A stretch of 64,000 bases of DNA, taken from the NCBI GenBank assembly GCA_907163375.1, contig CAJQUW010000932.1, positions 434,001 to 498,000 on the forward strand, in the 5' to 3' direction. Position numbers and translations under genes: made by a program. This DNA comes from Prostheceraeus crozeri (taxonomy: Eukaryota; Platyhelminthes; Polycladida; Euryleptidae). This document shows positions 29,976-37,343 of the stretch, piece by piece. The notes beneath the pieces are model-generated. The model ran no database searches, had not been told where the DNA came from, and saw nothing but the letters and a program-made list of their open reading frames with translations. Each line of letters starts with the position of its first letter. Within the stretch, counting starts at the first letter, position 1.

Positions 29976-30521
29976 ATGAAGCGTCATCGCTACACCATCG
30001 TCAACATTCTCCGTCGCTTCAGACTCTACACCAAAATCGATCTCACAACATTACACCAACAGCTTCCAAACAGCAAGTATTACCCGGGCCGACCTCAAAT
30101 GTTAGTGGTGAAGATGAACAATTCACGGAATCTTCAACTCTTCCCAAATGGGACTGTACAGATTCTCGGCGCCCTTTCTCATTCATCGGCGCAGTCAATG
30201 CGCTTAGAGCTACAGAGACTACTACGTCGGATATGGAAGAGGGAGAGGTGTGTGATGTCGAATCTGACTGTGGACAATATGGTGATCTCTACTCAATTGA
30301 GTGACAGTCTATCATTTTTGAAGATTCGTACCAGCAGTTACAATTTGTGTTATGAACCCGAACTTTTTCCTGCAGCTCTCATTAGTTGTTGGTTACCTGT
30401 GCATGTGGCAATCTTTCATAATAGTAAAGTGATCATTACTGGACTAAAATCTCATGTACAAGCAAATGTGATCCTAGACTATCTCATTGAGTATGTACGT
30501 ACCCAGCGGATTGTAAAATAA
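29976..30521 (+). CDS. TBP-like protein encoded by the Polinton
   Basis: 181 residues from the ATG at 29976 (MKRHRYTIVNILRRF). Two imperfect repeats match the saddle fold of the TATA-binding protein. Repeat 1: TIVNILRRFRLYTKIDLTTL, PQMLVVKM, LFPNGTVQILGALS, then a helix. Repeat 2: NMVISTQLSDSLSFLKI, YNLCYEPELFPAALI, VHVAIFHNSKVIITGLK, then a helix. In TBP the equivalents are NIVATVNLxxxLDLxxIA, EYNPKRFAAVIMRI and ALIFxSGKMVxTGAKS. No N-terminal extension is present, and the size equals the TBP core. It probably directs RNA polymerase to the element's TATA boxes; that is inference. The frame looks whole. Confidence 0.7.
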   Translation: MKRHRYTIVNILRRFRLYTKIDLTTLHQQLPNSKYYPGRPQMLVVKMNNSRNLQLFPNGTVQILGALSHSSAQSMRLELQRLLRRIWKRERCVMSNLTVDNMVISTQLSDSLSFLKIRTSSYNLCYEPELFPAALISCWLPVHVAIFHNSKVIITGLKSHVQANVILDYLIEYVRTQRIVK

Positions 30522-30547
30522 AAAACAATTTTTCCAACATGATGTTT

Positions 30548-31009
30548 TTATTTCAAATCATGATAGAACTTACAAATCATTTTTTCATTAGAGGATGGAT
30601 TACATGAAAAGTTTTGAATAACAGATGCAAATCGAGATACATGTAAACGTTTTAAGATGAAGTACAGTACAAAAGCACCACACGTTGATGAAAGTGGATG
30701 TTGTAGTATGCGTTCATTTCGCTGATATTGACGCGTATGTTTTCTCAACCACTGCTGTGTTGGTATATTTGGAGGTTGAGCAAGAGAGTCAAATAGTTCA
30801 CCACGTCGGTCTTCTCCAATAAAGATCGCTTTCCAATGCTCACCGCCTAAATTCTGCGAATGAGTGTTTAGCACAATAAAGATGGGATAGTGATTTACTG
30901 CAGGTGGTAAGGTATCGAGTGAATAGACATTATCGAAAGCTTTCAACGTCGCTTCGTCTGCATTACGCTGCACTTTAGTCTTAATATCGTCAGCAGTCAA
31001 CCAACTCAT
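30548..31009 (-). CDS. Polinton adenain-like cysteine protease
   Basis: 153 residues from the ATG at 31009 (MSWLTADDIKTKVQRN). Catalytic-type motifs in order: GGEHWKAIF (His), GELFDSLAQPP (acidic partner) and STCGAFVLYFI (Cys nucleophile), with a Gln a few residues before, as in adenoviral protease and other C48-type peptidases. Such proteases mature capsid and core proteins of Polintons and adenoviruses. It lies directly downstream of the major capsid gene on the same strand and converges with the TBP-like gene, the two stops being 27 bp apart. The frame looks whole. Confidence 0.85.
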   Translation of the reverse strand: MSWLTADDIKTKVQRNADEATLKAFDNVYSLDTLPPAVNHYPIFIVLNTHSQNLGGEHWKAIFIGEDRRGELFDSLAQPPNIPTQQWLRKHTRQYQRNERILQHPLSSTCGAFVLYFILKRLHVSRFASVIQNFSCNPSSNEKMICKFYHDLK

Positions 31010-31096
31010 TAACGATTATACTGAAGAATCACGTCACGATACTTTGTAATTTCAATATTTGAATCGAAGACTGCATAAATTAATACATTGATCGTC

Positions 31097-32273
31097 TCAG
31101 GTAGTCAAATCCAAACGAATATTATGAGGCACGTTCGCTTGACGATAGGGTGCACTAATATCGCTGTCAGCAGTCAAATCAAATGCATAAATAGTATATC
31201 CACTCTTAAACTCTTTCATAGTCAGTCCGTTGGTGTCATCCGTATTGTAAAAAGCCAAAGACATCCATAAAATCAACATAACTGCGCATAAATTGATCCG
31301 AAGCAAAATCTGGTTTGTAGGGTGGACCAGGATGACTCACACCATTTACACGTAAAGCAATTTCACTTAACTGATTGTGTTTAAAATTGAAAGGATTCTT
31401 CTTTATATTACCATTAAATGCATCATTTTCAACCATTGCCACCATGAGGAGCTTCGGTGCTTCCGATGGAAAGAGGCCATCTTTCATGAAACTCTTTTGA
31501 TCTTTCGGAATTGTAAAGGTGAGAAGCTTTGTATGCTGAACGGGGTAAATGGCATTTTGGCGGTTAAGGCCTTCAGCATGCCCTCTAATGACACTTGGAT
31601 TCGGTACTACTCGACGAATGTAAAGTGCAATATCTTCCACATGAATTCTAAAATTGTCAACTTTAGCAAATGCATTCAGCGCAAATTCAGGCTTATTCAA
31701 TGTCAGCTTGAGTCGCATGCTGGTATTACAGAGTAAAAACTTTGACTGTCTAAAGAAGTCTAAATTCAGCGGACCATATAGCTGACATACTTTACTATCT
31801 TTAATCATAGCAGATCGCTTTACAAAGCCACTGTTTGTTTCAACATCAAATTTTCCTGCTTCATCTCTATACCATCCCATGGCTTCCATATGACTTTTTT
31901 GTGCTGCTGGATGAAACTGTGATACATGATTGAAATATGATTTATAGGGATAATCGCTTTGACCACCTTCCACCTGCTGCTCTCCAATCGTTAGAGAAAC
32001 ATCGCGAAGTAATGTAGTCAATGGTAAATTGTTCAGTCCAACTTTATGTGTATCGTCAATAGCAGTTCCATCTGCTTGCTGAATTCTAAACCTCAAATCA
32101 AGCATCGCATAACTCAAATCTATGTAGTCATCACTACCACCAGGAATAACAAATTCAATGGGACCAGCATTCTCAGCTGTTCGAGGATGATAATCTACAA
32201 TACTTGAACTAAGAATATCTGTCTGTATGGCTTGTTGATCGAACAAACAAAAACCGGAAGTTTTACACTCCAT
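31097..32273 (-). pseudogene. Polinton major capsid protein (double jelly roll)
   Basis: Starts MECKTSGFCLFDQQAIQTD. Diagnostic segments: PIEFVIPGGSDDYIDLSYAM, followed by LRFRIQQADG, then LLRDVSLTIGEQQVEGG, YPYKSYFNH, and near the end the strand SGYTIYAFDLT. These match Polinton major capsid proteins, which form trimeric hexons with two jelly-roll domains. Total length is close to the family's usual 380-400 residues. About one break. Its stop-to-start spacing with the upstream core protein gene is only 2 bp. Capsid function is established for the family; intactness is not claimed. Confidence 0.88.
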
Positions 32274-32275
32274 GA

Positions 32276-32731
32276 TTAGAAGTTATAGCAGCGTCGTCGT
32301 TTAGCGCCTGATGAATGATTAGAGCCTCTACGACGTTTGCGTGAATGCCTTTTGACTGAAGATCGCACCTTACCAGCTCCGCGATGTTTCCTCCTTCCTT
32401 TATTCATTCGTTTAGGTGATTTCTTTCCTTGAGTAACACCAGCAAAGGTCTGCTTCAATGTTTTTAAACCGCGTTCCTTCCCACGATTCAACAAACTGCT
32501 CTTAAAACTTCTACCTCTGGAAAGATCACTAGCAACATCACCAGCAAAGCCAACGGCATTACTTAAAACATTTCGTTTTAAAGATCTACCGACATTGGAT
32601 ATGAGAGGTGCTACAACAGATTTCAGTGCACCAAGTATGCTACCTCCACGTTGGCGGCGAGCGCCGATGTAAATTTGTCCTCCGCCACTTACATAGGAGG
32701 GTCGTGAATAAAATGAGGCAGTTGGATTCAT
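32276..32731 (-). CDS. Polinton basic core-type protein with hydrophobic helix
   Basis: 151 residues from the ATG at 32731 (MNPTASFYSRPSYVSG). A Gly-rich start and RQRGGSILGALKSVVAPLI are followed by an amphipathic stretch and then a strongly basic C-terminal half (KSPKRMNKGRRKHRG, KRHSRKRRRG). R-G-G-x-x-x-G-x-L-x-x-x-x-x-P-x-x is a common motif of Polinton and adenovirus-like minor virion or core proteins (pVI/pX-like) that combine membrane-active and DNA-binding parts. It lies directly upstream of the capsid gene. A partial copy occurs in Polinton copy 2 at 63604. The frame looks whole. Confidence 0.65.
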   Translation of the reverse strand: MNPTASFYSRPSYVSGGGQIYIGARRQRGGSILGALKSVVAPLISNVGRSLKRNVLSNAVGFAGDVASDLSRGRSFKSSLLNRGKERGLKTLKQTFAGVTQGKKSPKRMNKGRRKHRGAGKVRSSVKRHSRKRRRGSNHSSGAKRRRCYNF

Positions 32732-32772
32732 AGCTCAAACCCTAAACATTGTTAGTTACAACTTTGCATGAA

Positions 32773-33861
32773 TCACTGTCGATCACTTAGATGAAAGATG
32801 TCGGCACGACGCATCCAAGAGTTCATACTTGAAGGATAACCAGTCCATTTAACAAGACACCATTCTTCACCTTGCCATTTTTTACATCGAATGATTTTCT
32901 CTACCAAATATGTTTCACTTTCAGTGACTACCTCAATCTCATCGCGGTAAAAGCTACCCTCAATTTCTTCATTATCGTAATCTTTCAACTTGTAGGTGGT
33001 CGGAGAGTCTTTTTGATTAATCCTTGATACTGTAAATACCTCCTCTGTCCAATTCGGGAGGTACCCTTTAGCAAAAACACTTTTCACTTTTGAGATACGA
33101 ACTTTATCGCCAATTTTCACATCACTTTTCACATGAGTGCGTTTACGTTGGAATGATTCGCGCACTTTATCTACATTGTCAGCATTTACATCTACTGGTC
33201 TGAGTCCAATAGAACGATGGATAGAGTGATTGTAGGCATGGAGTGTATCTTGTAGAACCTTTGTCCAATTTTGTGTCAAGTTGGCAGTAAAATGTCGCCA
33301 CAAGCGATTTTTTAATGTGCGATTAAAACGTTCAACGAGTGCAGCTTTATAAGCACTCTTTACACTAAACAACTCAATGTCATGCCTCTCAAATAATCTT
33401 CGCACATGCTGATTTTCAAACTCTTTTCCTTGATCACTCTGAATTCTTTTTGGAATCCGACCTTCTCGAAAAATTGTTTGGAATGCTTTTGCTACTCCTT
33501 TCCCTTCTTTAGTTTTTAAAGGTTGAGCCCACGCATAACGCGAGAAAATATCAATGACGGTTAAAATAAAATTATTGCCCGAGTTATGTTTTGAAATGGA
33601 GGCGACATCGCACAAATCTGCTTGCCACTGTTCATCGATGTCATGAACAATATAATGGCGGGTGCGGTACTTCTTTTTCGCTTGTTTGTGGAGTGTATAG
33701 GTAGCCTGACCCTTTAACCATCGTTTCACTTGTGATTGTGGAAGACCACTCGCTTTTGATAATTTCTTGATAGATGCAAATCCTGCCGGATGTTTTACAT
33801 CATAATAGATTGACTTCAAACGTTCAGTCGATGACGACTGACTCTTTTTCCTCCTTCTCAT
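32773..33861 (-). CDS. Polinton integrase (retroviral type) with chromodomain
   Basis: The ATG at 33861 (MRRRKKSQSSSTERLKS) is preferred, because a conserved Cys-rich frame occupies the sequence upstream; an in-frame extension to 33993 exists. N-terminal HTH-like segment (GFASIKKLSKASGLPQSQVK), then the rve catalytic core with D in WQADLCDVA, D in RIQSDQGKEFEN and E in ALVERFNRTLKNR. After an SH3-like linker domain, the C-terminus carries a chromodomain (ETYLVEKIIRCKKWQG, EWCLVKWTGYPSSMNSW). It inserts element DNA and creates the 6-bp duplication; the chromodomain may target chromatin. Frame whole in this copy. Confidence 0.92.
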   Translation of the reverse strand: MRRRKKSQSSSTERLKSIYYDVKHPAGFASIKKLSKASGLPQSQVKRWLKGQATYTLHKQAKKKYRTRHYIVHDIDEQWQADLCDVASISKHNSGNNFILTVIDIFSRYAWAQPLKTKEGKGVAKAFQTIFREGRIPKRIQSDQGKEFENQHVRRLFERHDIELFSVKSAYKAALVERFNRTLKNRLWRHFTANLTQNWTKVLQDTLHAYNHSIHRSIGLRPVDVNADNVDKVRESFQRKRTHVKSDVKIGDKVRISKVKSVFAKGYLPNWTEEVFTVSRINQKDSPTTYKLKDYDNEEIEGSFYRDEIEVVTESETYLVEKIIRCKKWQGEEWCLVKWTGYPSSMNSWMRRADIFHLSDRQ

Positions 33862-34039
33862 CTTTTTGTTTTCTTGCCTTTCTACATTTACAACAACTAC
33901 AGCATTTAGCTTTAGCGGTTTTGCGATCGTGTTCACATTGCTTAGGGGTTTCATTATGAGAGCTGGCGCAGCAAGTGCAAGTGACAACGACATTCACCTC
34001 TGGCGGCTCATTACATGGCAAGCAACACATCTGCTTCAT
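33824..34039 (-). CDS. Small Cys-rich Polinton ORF overlapping integrase
   Basis: 71 residues from the ATG at 34039, which is only 1 base from the stop of the preceding gene. MKQMCCLPCNEPPEVNV is followed by CTCCASS and KCCSCCKCRK, giving about 12 cysteines in pairs, then a Lys/Glu tail. Its 3' end overlaps the integrase start in another frame. The same frame, with nearly identical residues, is open in copy 2 (62309-62524). Metallothionein-like or zinc-binding properties are possible. Maintenance in both copies suggests, but given their close similarity does not prove, that it is coding. Confidence 0.5.
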   Translation of the reverse strand: MKQMCCLPCNEPPEVNVVVTCTCCASSHNETPKQCEHDRKTAKAKCCSCCKCRKARKQKDEKEEKESVVID

Positions 34040-34040
34040 A

Positions 34041-34733
34041 TTAATAGTCTGAGAACATGTATTTTCTGGGAGGAGCTGTTTTACGTTTTCCTTTTACTAG
34101 TTTTAGTGGTGATGTAGATCTACGTCGAGTTCTTCCTCTTGTTTGCTTAGTGAGTGTGGGAGGGGATGTAGCAGGTGACGACTTAAACCAATTTGTTGGC
34201 ATTTTCATCGTCTGAAGCATTGGAGCAGTAGCCACTGTTGAATCAAGTTCTTTCAATGTCTCATTATTCAAAGCAAATTTTGGTACATTATGCTTTTTCA
34301 ATAGTGTAAGAAAGTATGACCAACCAGGTGGAACATAGCCCTGACGGCGCTTTCTACGTGTCGCATACTGAATCAAGTCTTCATAACGTGAAGCATCAAT
34401 CACTTTATTTTCATCTGTAATAATTTCTCCTCTATCATTTACATTGAGATGGGGTTCAATACTATTGAAAAGAGATATGGCATGTGCGCGAGATGCTAAA
34501 GGTGTAGCAGTCGATACAGAGTCACGCATCTTATTCTTCAAGTTTTTTAATTGCTCAACAGTTTCCGATTGTAATAATACAGCACGATGTGGATCTTTGA
34601 TGTGAACATTTTGCTGATAATCTATTTCTTTCCTATACATTTGATTTGCAAGAGGTTGCTTTACTTGCTGCATGGCAGTCAATTGTACATATTCATCCTG
34701 AGGAATAACAATCATGCGAGAATAAGAACTCAT
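34041..34733 (-). CDS. Conserved Polinton virion-associated-type protein
   Basis: 230 residues from the ATG at 34733, overlapping the ATPase stop codon by four bases (ATGA). MSSYSRMIVIPQDEYVQL leads into a helical region (HIKDPHRAVLLQSETVEQL) and a conserved block with YEDLIQYATRRKRRQGYVP, GWSYFLTLLKKHNVP and FALNNETLKELD. The W-x-x-F-L-x-x-L-x-x-x-x-V-P motif recurs in proteins next to the Polinton ATPase in many animals. The C-terminus is basic and Ser/Thr/Pro-rich. Biochemical role unknown; the link to virion assembly is from gene order. Frame whole in this copy. Confidence 0.6.
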   Translation of the reverse strand: MSSYSRMIVIPQDEYVQLTAMQQVKQPLANQMYRKEIDYQQNVHIKDPHRAVLLQSETVEQLKNLKNKMRDSVSTATPLASRAHAISLFNSIEPHLNVNDRGEIITDENKVIDASRYEDLIQYATRRKRRQGYVPPGWSYFLTLLKKHNVPKFALNNETLKELDSTVATAPMLQTMKMPTNWFKSSPATSPPTLTKQTRGRTRRRSTSPLKLVKGKRKTAPPRKYMFSDY

Positions 34734-35395
34734 AGTTTGTAGATAATCATGGGAGTTTCCAAAATATCACTTCGAAATCTAAATTCTTCCGGACACTCTT
34801 GCGTAAAGTCAATGAATAAGTAACCGTATGGTTTTTCAGTAGCTGCTTGAAAAATTTCAATTAAGGCTTTTGATCCTCTGGGTGCAACTTGTCGCGCTAA
34901 AATTTCAAATTGACTTTTATCTCGCGGATTCTTGAAAATAGCATAATAGTGTGTATTCAGGTTTCGTGTACGAGCTTCTTTTCCATCAGGAAACAAATTT
35001 TGTGTGATATAGATGATAAAGCACCTTTTATGATGTGCTGCACGAGTGAACATATCTGTAACATCTTTTGAATTCTTACTTTCTTTTAATAAATCATCCA
35101 ATACAACAACATCATTAGACTGAAGTTTATCCACTGGAATAATTCCTTCATGTCGAATAAAGTTGCGACTTTGCAATTCCTGAAACAGCGACGGTTGATA
35201 AATACCATAACACCAAATCACTCGATTGATAGGTTCCTTAAACAACTCCCTTCTTTTATCCAATAAATTCAGCGTGAAAACAGTTTTACCTGCATGAGAT
35301 GGACCTGATACAGTCAGAACTTTATCACATTGAAGTCTGAAATCCATTTTATTACTTTGAGACTCAACATTTGCATAATTAACGCTTAGAGCCAA
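34730..35395 (-). CDS. Polinton DNA-packaging ATPase (FtsK/HerA type)
   Basis: Up to 221 residues; the start may be the Met at 35347 (MDFRLQCDKVLTVSG) as the longer start overlaps the upstream gene by 17 bases. Walker A is VSGPSHAGKTVF, Walker B is DVVVLDDLLKE, and a sensor-like segment FIIYITQNLF follows, as in A32-type packaging ATPases. It pumps element DNA into capsids in the family model. Overlaps of a few bases with both neighbours suggest one polycistronic transcript. Frame whole in this copy. Confidence 0.88.
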   Translation of the reverse strand: MALSVNYANVESQSNKMDFRLQCDKVLTVSGPSHAGKTVFTLNLLDKRRELFKEPINRVIWCYGIYQPSLFQELQSRNFIRHEGIIPVDKLQSNDVVVLDDLLKESKNSKDVTDMFTRAAHHKRCFIIYITQNLFPDGKEARTRNLNTHYYAIFKNPRDKSQFEILARQVAPRGSKALIEIFQAATEKPYGYLFIDFTQECPEEFRFRSDILETPMIIYKL

Positions 35396-35729
35396 AGATA
35401 TTACCCAATAGGTTGCCCACGGCAGGAGCTATCATTGGAAGTATTGCTGAAAGGAAACCGCCCTTTTGTGTTAGAGTTTTCCTCTTTCTTTGAAGGGTGA
35501 CTTTAGGATTGGAGATGAAACGCAATTTCGTAGCATATCGCTTAAGTAACTTTCGTTGTTTTGGCGCTAATTTCTTCGTCCTCAACTTCCTCACATGAGA
35601 AATAATTTCACAAATGAATTTATCGTTAGCATGTCGTATAGCATTGTATCGCTGATTTGCTTTCATTCGTCGGAGAGCTTGAATGGCTGAAGAAAACTTT
35701 GAAGACTTTTGACTTTTACGTTTCGCCAT
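35379..35729 (-). CDS. Small basic Polinton core-like protein
   Basis: 116 residues from the ATG at 35729 (MAKRKSQKSSKFSSAI). It is Lys/Arg-rich throughout (LRTKKLAPKQRKLLKRYA) and ends with TLTQKGGFLSAILPMIAPAV, a Gly-Gly-Phe followed by a hydrophobic helix. A basic body plus K-G-G-F-L-x-x-x-x-P-x-x-A tail is common in adenovirus mu-like and Polinton core proteins. A DNA-condensing, capsid-associated role is inferred. Conserved in copy 2 (60604-60969). Confidence 0.6.
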   Translation of the reverse strand: MAKRKSQKSSKFSSAIQALRRMKANQRYNAIRHANDKFICEIISHVRKLRTKKLAPKQRKLLKRYATKLRFISNPKVTLQRKRKTLTQKGGFLSAILPMIAPAVGNLLGNIFGSKR

Positions 35730-35780
35730 TTTCCGTGTTAGTCTTTGCTAAAACCTATCTTTACCACATTTGCATAGGTA

Positions 35781-36104
35781 CTAACTATTGCGACATAAGT
35801 GACACTCGAAATGAGCAATATCACAGTGGTTACATTGGCAAAGTTGAATGCAATTACGTATGAAACAGCGTTGACAAAAAGCATGCTTACATCTCTTGAA
35901 GATGCGCTTTTCATTTCCATCCTTTCGCTTACATACATCGCAACACATAGTTTCACCGTTACTGATGTCTATAGCAAGTCTTTTTGAAGATATGAATTTG
36001 CTAGCCTTTTCTAAATAATAGACGCATGTACAGAAGGAATATACTTCGAGAGTGAGCAGACATAGCTCGAAAACCAGTTGTGCTACAATCAAGTACCACT
36101 GCAT
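35781..36104 (-). CDS. RING-type membrane protein of the Polinton
   Basis: About 107 residues from the ATG at 36104 (MQWYLIVAQLVFELCLL). The N-terminal 30 residues form a hydrophobic membrane segment. Then CCDVCKR, FKRCKHAFCQRCFIRNC and the C-terminal CNHC and CHLC pairs give a RING-like C-C-C-H-C-C-C-C zinc pattern. A membrane-anchored E3 ubiquitin ligase acting on host proteins would fit; that is inference from the motif. Conserved at 60229-60552 in copy 2. Confidence 0.65.
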   Translation of the reverse strand: MQWYLIVAQLVFELCLLTLEVYSFCTCVYYLEKASKFISSKRLAIDISNGETMCCDVCKRKDGNEKRIFKRCKHAFCQRCFIRNCIQLCQCNHCDIAHFECHLCRNS

Positions 36105-36106
36105 TT

Positions 36107-36517
36107 TCAATTTTTCTTTATGGAAATTTGAATGTGAATATCTGAAATCGCTTCAATCACTAGACTGCTACCATGATGGTTAAATGCGTTAAGACGTTCA
36201 GCAATTTTTATCATATGTCTTTTAAAAAATTCTTGGGGGTGATCTACCACTTCCATTGAATAAGAAGCAAAATGGAAAGAGCGACTTTCCACCTCTTCCT
36301 TTCCAAAATGACTAAACTTAATTTTCGCAACTAATCGCGCCATGATAATGCTATCAGAGAATGTATTCATTAACTCTAGAAATAGAGTGCTAGCATCATC
36401 GACCACTGCTTCGATGTCGGTCTCATCTTTATGAAAATTTATCACATAATCTTGAACAGCTCCTTTTAAACTTTGCCTATGAAAATGTAATGTTCCGCAG
36501 TCGTTTGAGAAAGACAT
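36107..36517 (-). CDS. Stand-alone copy of a Polinton polymerase N-terminal domain
   Basis: 136 residues from the ATG at 36517 (MSFSNDCGTLHFHRQSL). The order FLELMNTFSDSI, ARLVAKIKFSHFG, a strand pair (FHFASYSMEVVD), ERLNAFNHHGSSLVIEAISD and IHIQISI follows the same strand-helix pattern as residues 118-260 of the element's polymerase (ALIYLKIKYVKI, ERLEFHIP, FNERDSGLVFDGIESALFKI). The F-x-x-x-G-S-x-x-V-x-x-x-I-x-x-I motif is a recurrent feature of Polinton polymerases. It probably arose by duplication and may take part in protein-primed replication; its exact function is unknown. Confidence 0.5.
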   Translation of the reverse strand: MSFSNDCGTLHFHRQSLKGAVQDYVINFHKDETDIEAVVDDASTLFLELMNTFSDSIIMARLVAKIKFSHFGKEEVESRSFHFASYSMEVVDHPQEFFKRHMIKIAERLNAFNHHGSSLVIEAISDIHIQISIKKN

Positions 36518-36601
36518 GATCGCCCTTTATCTAACCCATCCATTGCATAAAAACAACTCTTCTCATAGTAACATTTATTGAATAACTGTAACAAGCATGC
36601 A

Positions 36602-37132
36602 TTATAAATCAATGGTTTGAAACAGATAAAATAGATACAGCTGGTAACTATCATACAGCGAGCAATGATAACCATACAGGACTTTGGCAGTGTTGAGGTA
36701 AGGAGGAAAGAAGCATTGGTTATAAACGTAGCTACTACAACGAATAGACAAAATAGGAACACACAAATCCTTAAAACGTTTCGTGACTTCATGATAATGT
36801 TGATTCACTCTACTATCCCAAGGTGGGAGCAAAATATCATCAATGATTAGATTGGGAAATACTTTCCTCTCCTTACCAGGATTATTACAAAAGATGCGTA
36901 TAACATTGAAAGCAGCTAACCATCGTTTAAAGTCAATAAGAAGAGCACTCTCACAAGAAAAGCCATAGTCTTGCAAATATTTCAGATTAAGTCCATGAAT
37001 GTGTTTTCTTGCCCATTGATCAACATTGGGATCGCAGTTGGCATGTTGATGATAGACACTAACAATCTGATATGTCCAATTGTTCATAGCAATAGCACTG
37101 AGCTCCTGTACAGGTTCACCCTCACAATCCAT
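36602..37132 (-). CDS. DEDD exonuclease-like Polinton protein
   Basis: 176 residues from the ATG at 37132, although the frame extends upstream as a hydrophobic strand (SIIIF) to an acceptor-like TTTTAG, so a spliced start is possible. MDCEGEPVQELSAIAM has the strand-D-x-E pattern of Exo I in DEDD 3'-5' exonucleases; KRWLAAFNVIRIFCNNPGKE fits the following strand and turn, and LYGYHCSLYDSYQLYLFYLF the C-terminal helix. Similar proteins are known from invertebrate Polintons and from unclassified animal genes. Nuclease activity is not certain. Conserved but broken in copy 2. Confidence 0.5.
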   Translation of the reverse strand: MDCEGEPVQELSAIAMNNWTYQIVSVYHQHANCDPNVDQWARKHIHGLNLKYLQDYGFSCESALLIDFKRWLAAFNVIRIFCNNPGKERKVFPNLIIDDILLPPWDSRVNQHYHEVTKRFKDLCVPILSIRCSSYVYNQCFFPPYLNTAKVLYGYHCSLYDSYQLYLFYLFQTIDL

Positions 37133-37183
37133 AAAAATGATGATAGAAGCCTAAAACGGAAATTACACATCTAAGGAAACGTT

Positions 37184-37309
37184 CTATAACATATTACAAA
37201 ATGAAGAATTACATCGATGCTTTTCACGACAAAATACACAAATGATATGATGGCAACGAAGAAGTAAAATGTATCTAATAAGGCCACGTCTACGACACTC
37301 AAAGCACAT
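37184..37309 (-). CDS. Mini RING-like Cys/His peptide
   Basis: 41 codons from the ATG at 37309: MCFECRRRGLIRYILLL, then RCHHIICVFCREKHRC. The C-x2-C, C-x-H-x3-C-x2-C and final C pairs look like a very short RING-type zinc site. The frame also extends upstream across the end of the neighbouring gene, so its true start is uncertain. The same frame is open and identical over this part in copy 2 (59007-59132). Confidence 0.4.
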   Translation of the reverse strand: MCFECRRRGLIRYILLLRCHHIICVFCREKHRCNSSFCNML

Positions 37310-37343
37310 AAGCGAATTGTCATAGGGTAGAGTTAGGAAAGGA

